A stretch of DNA of 64,000 nucleotides from Candidatus Anaerostipes avistercoris (GTDB taxonomy: Bacteria > Bacillota > Clostridia > Lachnospirales > Lachnospiraceae): NCBI GenBank assembly GCA_019119895.1, contig DWWD01000049.1:22429-86428 (forward strand), given 5' to 3'. Below are positions 63,141 to 64,000 of the stretch, one piece after another. The notes below the pieces were generated by a model that was given only the letters and a program-made list of their open reading frames with translations, was not told the origin of the DNA and did not search any database. Position 1 is the stretch's first letter, and each line of letters starts with the position of its first letter. A program made the position numbers and the translations under genes.

Positions 63141-63175
63141 AAAAAAGCTTTCACAGATTACTGCAAAAGCTTTTT
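63141..63175 (-). terminator. Terminator of the 23S-tRNA operon
   Basis: On the minus strand AAAAGCTTTTGCAG-TAAT-CTGTGAAAGCTTTT forms a 14-bp stem (two G-U) followed by T, 14 bases after tRNA-Phe. Confidence 0.85.
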
Positions 63176-63188
63176 ACTGCATAAAAAA

Positions 63189-63261
<73 letters not shown>

Positions 63262-63275
63262 ATTCAATGTACAAA

Positions 63276-63349
<74 letters not shown>

Positions 63350-63361
63350 ATACTATTTAAA

Positions 63362-63443
63362 TGGTGGGAGAAGGATTCGAACCTTCGAAGGCGTTGCCAA
63401 CAGATTTACAGTCTGCCCCCTTTGGCCACTCGGGAATCCCACC
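63362..63443 (-). tRNA. tRNA-Tyr (anticodon GTA)
   Basis: A long variable arm class II tRNA of 82 nt, acceptor GGTGGGA / TCCCACC and anticodon loop ACTGTAAATCTG (GTA). No encoded CCA. Confidence 0.96.
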
Positions 63444-63503
63444 ATAACCATATATATAAAACATCTTTCTTTACCAGCATACGCAGGAAATTCCAGATGT
63501 GGA

Positions 63504-63576
63504 AGCCGTTGACCGGACTTGAACCGGTAACCTGCTGATTACAAATCAGCTGCTCTGCCAATTGAGCCACAACGGC
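63504..63576 (-). tRNA. tRNA-Thr (anticodon TGT)
   Basis: Acceptor GCCGTTG / CAACGGC, anticodon loop ATTTGTAATC (TGT) and T-loop GGTTCAAGTCC. Confidence 0.96.
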
Positions 63577-63599
63577 ACATATTTTATTACTTAAAAAAA

Positions 63600-63672
63600 T
63601 GGGACCAACAGGGCTCGAACCTGTGACCCTCTGCTTGTAAGGCAGATGCTCTCCCAGCTGAGCTATGATCCC
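63600..63672 (-). tRNA. tRNA-Val (anticodon TAC)
   Basis: Acceptor GGGATCA / TGGTCCC, anticodon loop CCTTACAAGC (TAC) and T-loop GGTTCGAGCCC. Confidence 0.96.
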
Positions 63673-63689
63673 ATAACTAGAAAAAGAAA

Positions 63690-63763
63690 CGACCCGGATG
63701 GGAATCGAACCCACGACCTCCGCCGTGACAGGGCGGCGCTCTAACCGGCTGAGCCACCGGGCC
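63690..63763 (-). tRNA. tRNA-Asp (anticodon GTC)
   Basis: Acceptor GGCCCGG / CCGGGTC (one G-T), anticodon loop CCTGTCACGG (GTC) and T-loop GGTTCGATTCC. First tRNA after the 23S rRNA gene. Confidence 0.97.
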
Positions 63764-63899
63764 ATATTACAAATGTCAATCCTAAGAAGCTGTTCATTGT
63801 GAATCATATCTCTTAGTCTTCTATATCTGAGATACTCTGTGTACCTTCAAAACATCATACAAAACCTTTTCCCTTCCATCTCTCCACTCTGGCCTTCTT

Positions 63900-64000
63900 A
63901 GGTCAAAGCCTCGACCGATTAGTGACAGTCAGCTCCATGTGTTGCCACACTTCCACCCCTGCCCTATCTACCTCGTCGTCTTCAAGGGGTCTTACTACCT
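63900..64000 (-). rRNA. 23S rRNA, 3' end (truncated by window edge)
   Basis: The minus strand carries the last 100 bases of 23S rRNA, including GGAGCTGACTGTCACTAATC followed by GGTCGAGGCTTTGACC, the conserved 3' terminus. The gene continues beyond the window. The 136-bp spacer between it and tRNA-Asp contains no 5S rRNA. Confidence 0.95.

Noticed and set aside
63764..63899. 5S rRNA between the 23S gene and tRNA-Asp
   Set aside because: The spacer is AT-rich and shows no 5S motif or paired termini.

Overview
The window looks like a chromosomal segment of a spore-forming Clostridia bacterium, most probably a member of the Lachnospiraceae. The evidence is the set of low-GC Gram-positive gene families (SpoVG, SpmA/SpmB, a BofA-like protein, GdpP, the long 389-residue PRPP synthetase, DUF951, RicT, a large Bacillus-type SRP RNA), strong AAGGAGG ribosome binding sites and sigma-A type promoters. 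No genus is called. No prophage, insertion sequence, CRISPR array or other mobile element was seen.

Layout from left to right. 0-5.3 kb: end of a Tad-pilus-like locus (prepilin peptidase plus a gene cut by the window edge), a BofA-like gene, DUF1002 and YfhO proteins and a family 2 glycosyltransferase. 5.3-7 kb: gdhA behind a structured leader. 7-15.5 kb: a complete nine-gene V/A-type ATPase operon on the minus strand. 15.6-20.1 kb: a broken D,D-carboxypeptidase gene, then an AgrA/AgrC-like LytTR two-component pair and a VanZ-like protein, bounded by copies of a shared palindromic element. 20.1-25 kb: a polar amino-acid ABC transporter led by an orphan MetQ lipoprotein, mutY and comFC. 25-31 kb: replication and translation genes (dnaB, rplI, gdpP, then rpsR-ssb-rpsF, DUF951, spoVG). 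31-36 kb: plus-strand murC, a DnaA-box cluster, a DnaD-like protein, a DnaI-like helicase loader and prs. 36-46 kb: a class A PBP, a large extracellular protein of unknown function, a small alarmone synthetase, SRP RNA, tadA, a DUF6128-like gene, rsmA and tatD. 46-51 kb: an autoregulated XRE/DUF3169 pair, a rubredoxin-GltB fusion, a NYN/OST-HTH protein, tRNA-Gly and spmAB. 51-57.6 kb: a FabT-like MarR regulator, pckA, a DUF885 lipoprotein, metG and an AbrB-like regulator. 57.6-63 kb: rsmI, an N6-methyltransferase, ricT, holB, tmk and an Orn/Lys/Arg decarboxylase-family enzyme. 63.1-64 kb: six tRNAs downstream of the 3' end of a 23S rRNA gene.

Many of these genes (rpsF-ssb-rpsR, rplI-dnaB, spoVG, prs, tadA-SRP RNA, tmk-holB-ricT-rsmI-abrB-metG-tatD-rsmA) lie close to oriC in Bacillus subtilis, so the window is probably origin-proximal. 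dnaA and dnaN are not in it. The 23S gene and most genes point left, which suggests that the fork travels right to left.

The most interesting signals are five perfect DnaA boxes plus degenerate ones packed directly upstream of the promoter of the DnaD/DnaI-like genes; a 20-bp perfect inverted repeat flanking the two-component pair; two 18-bp operators spaced 31 bp around the XRE promoter; a terminator whose 3' arm carries the ribosome binding site of the BofA-like gene; an 829-residue exported protein whose C-terminus resembles a dead C39 peptidase; and a 23S-tRNA junction that lacks 5S rRNA.
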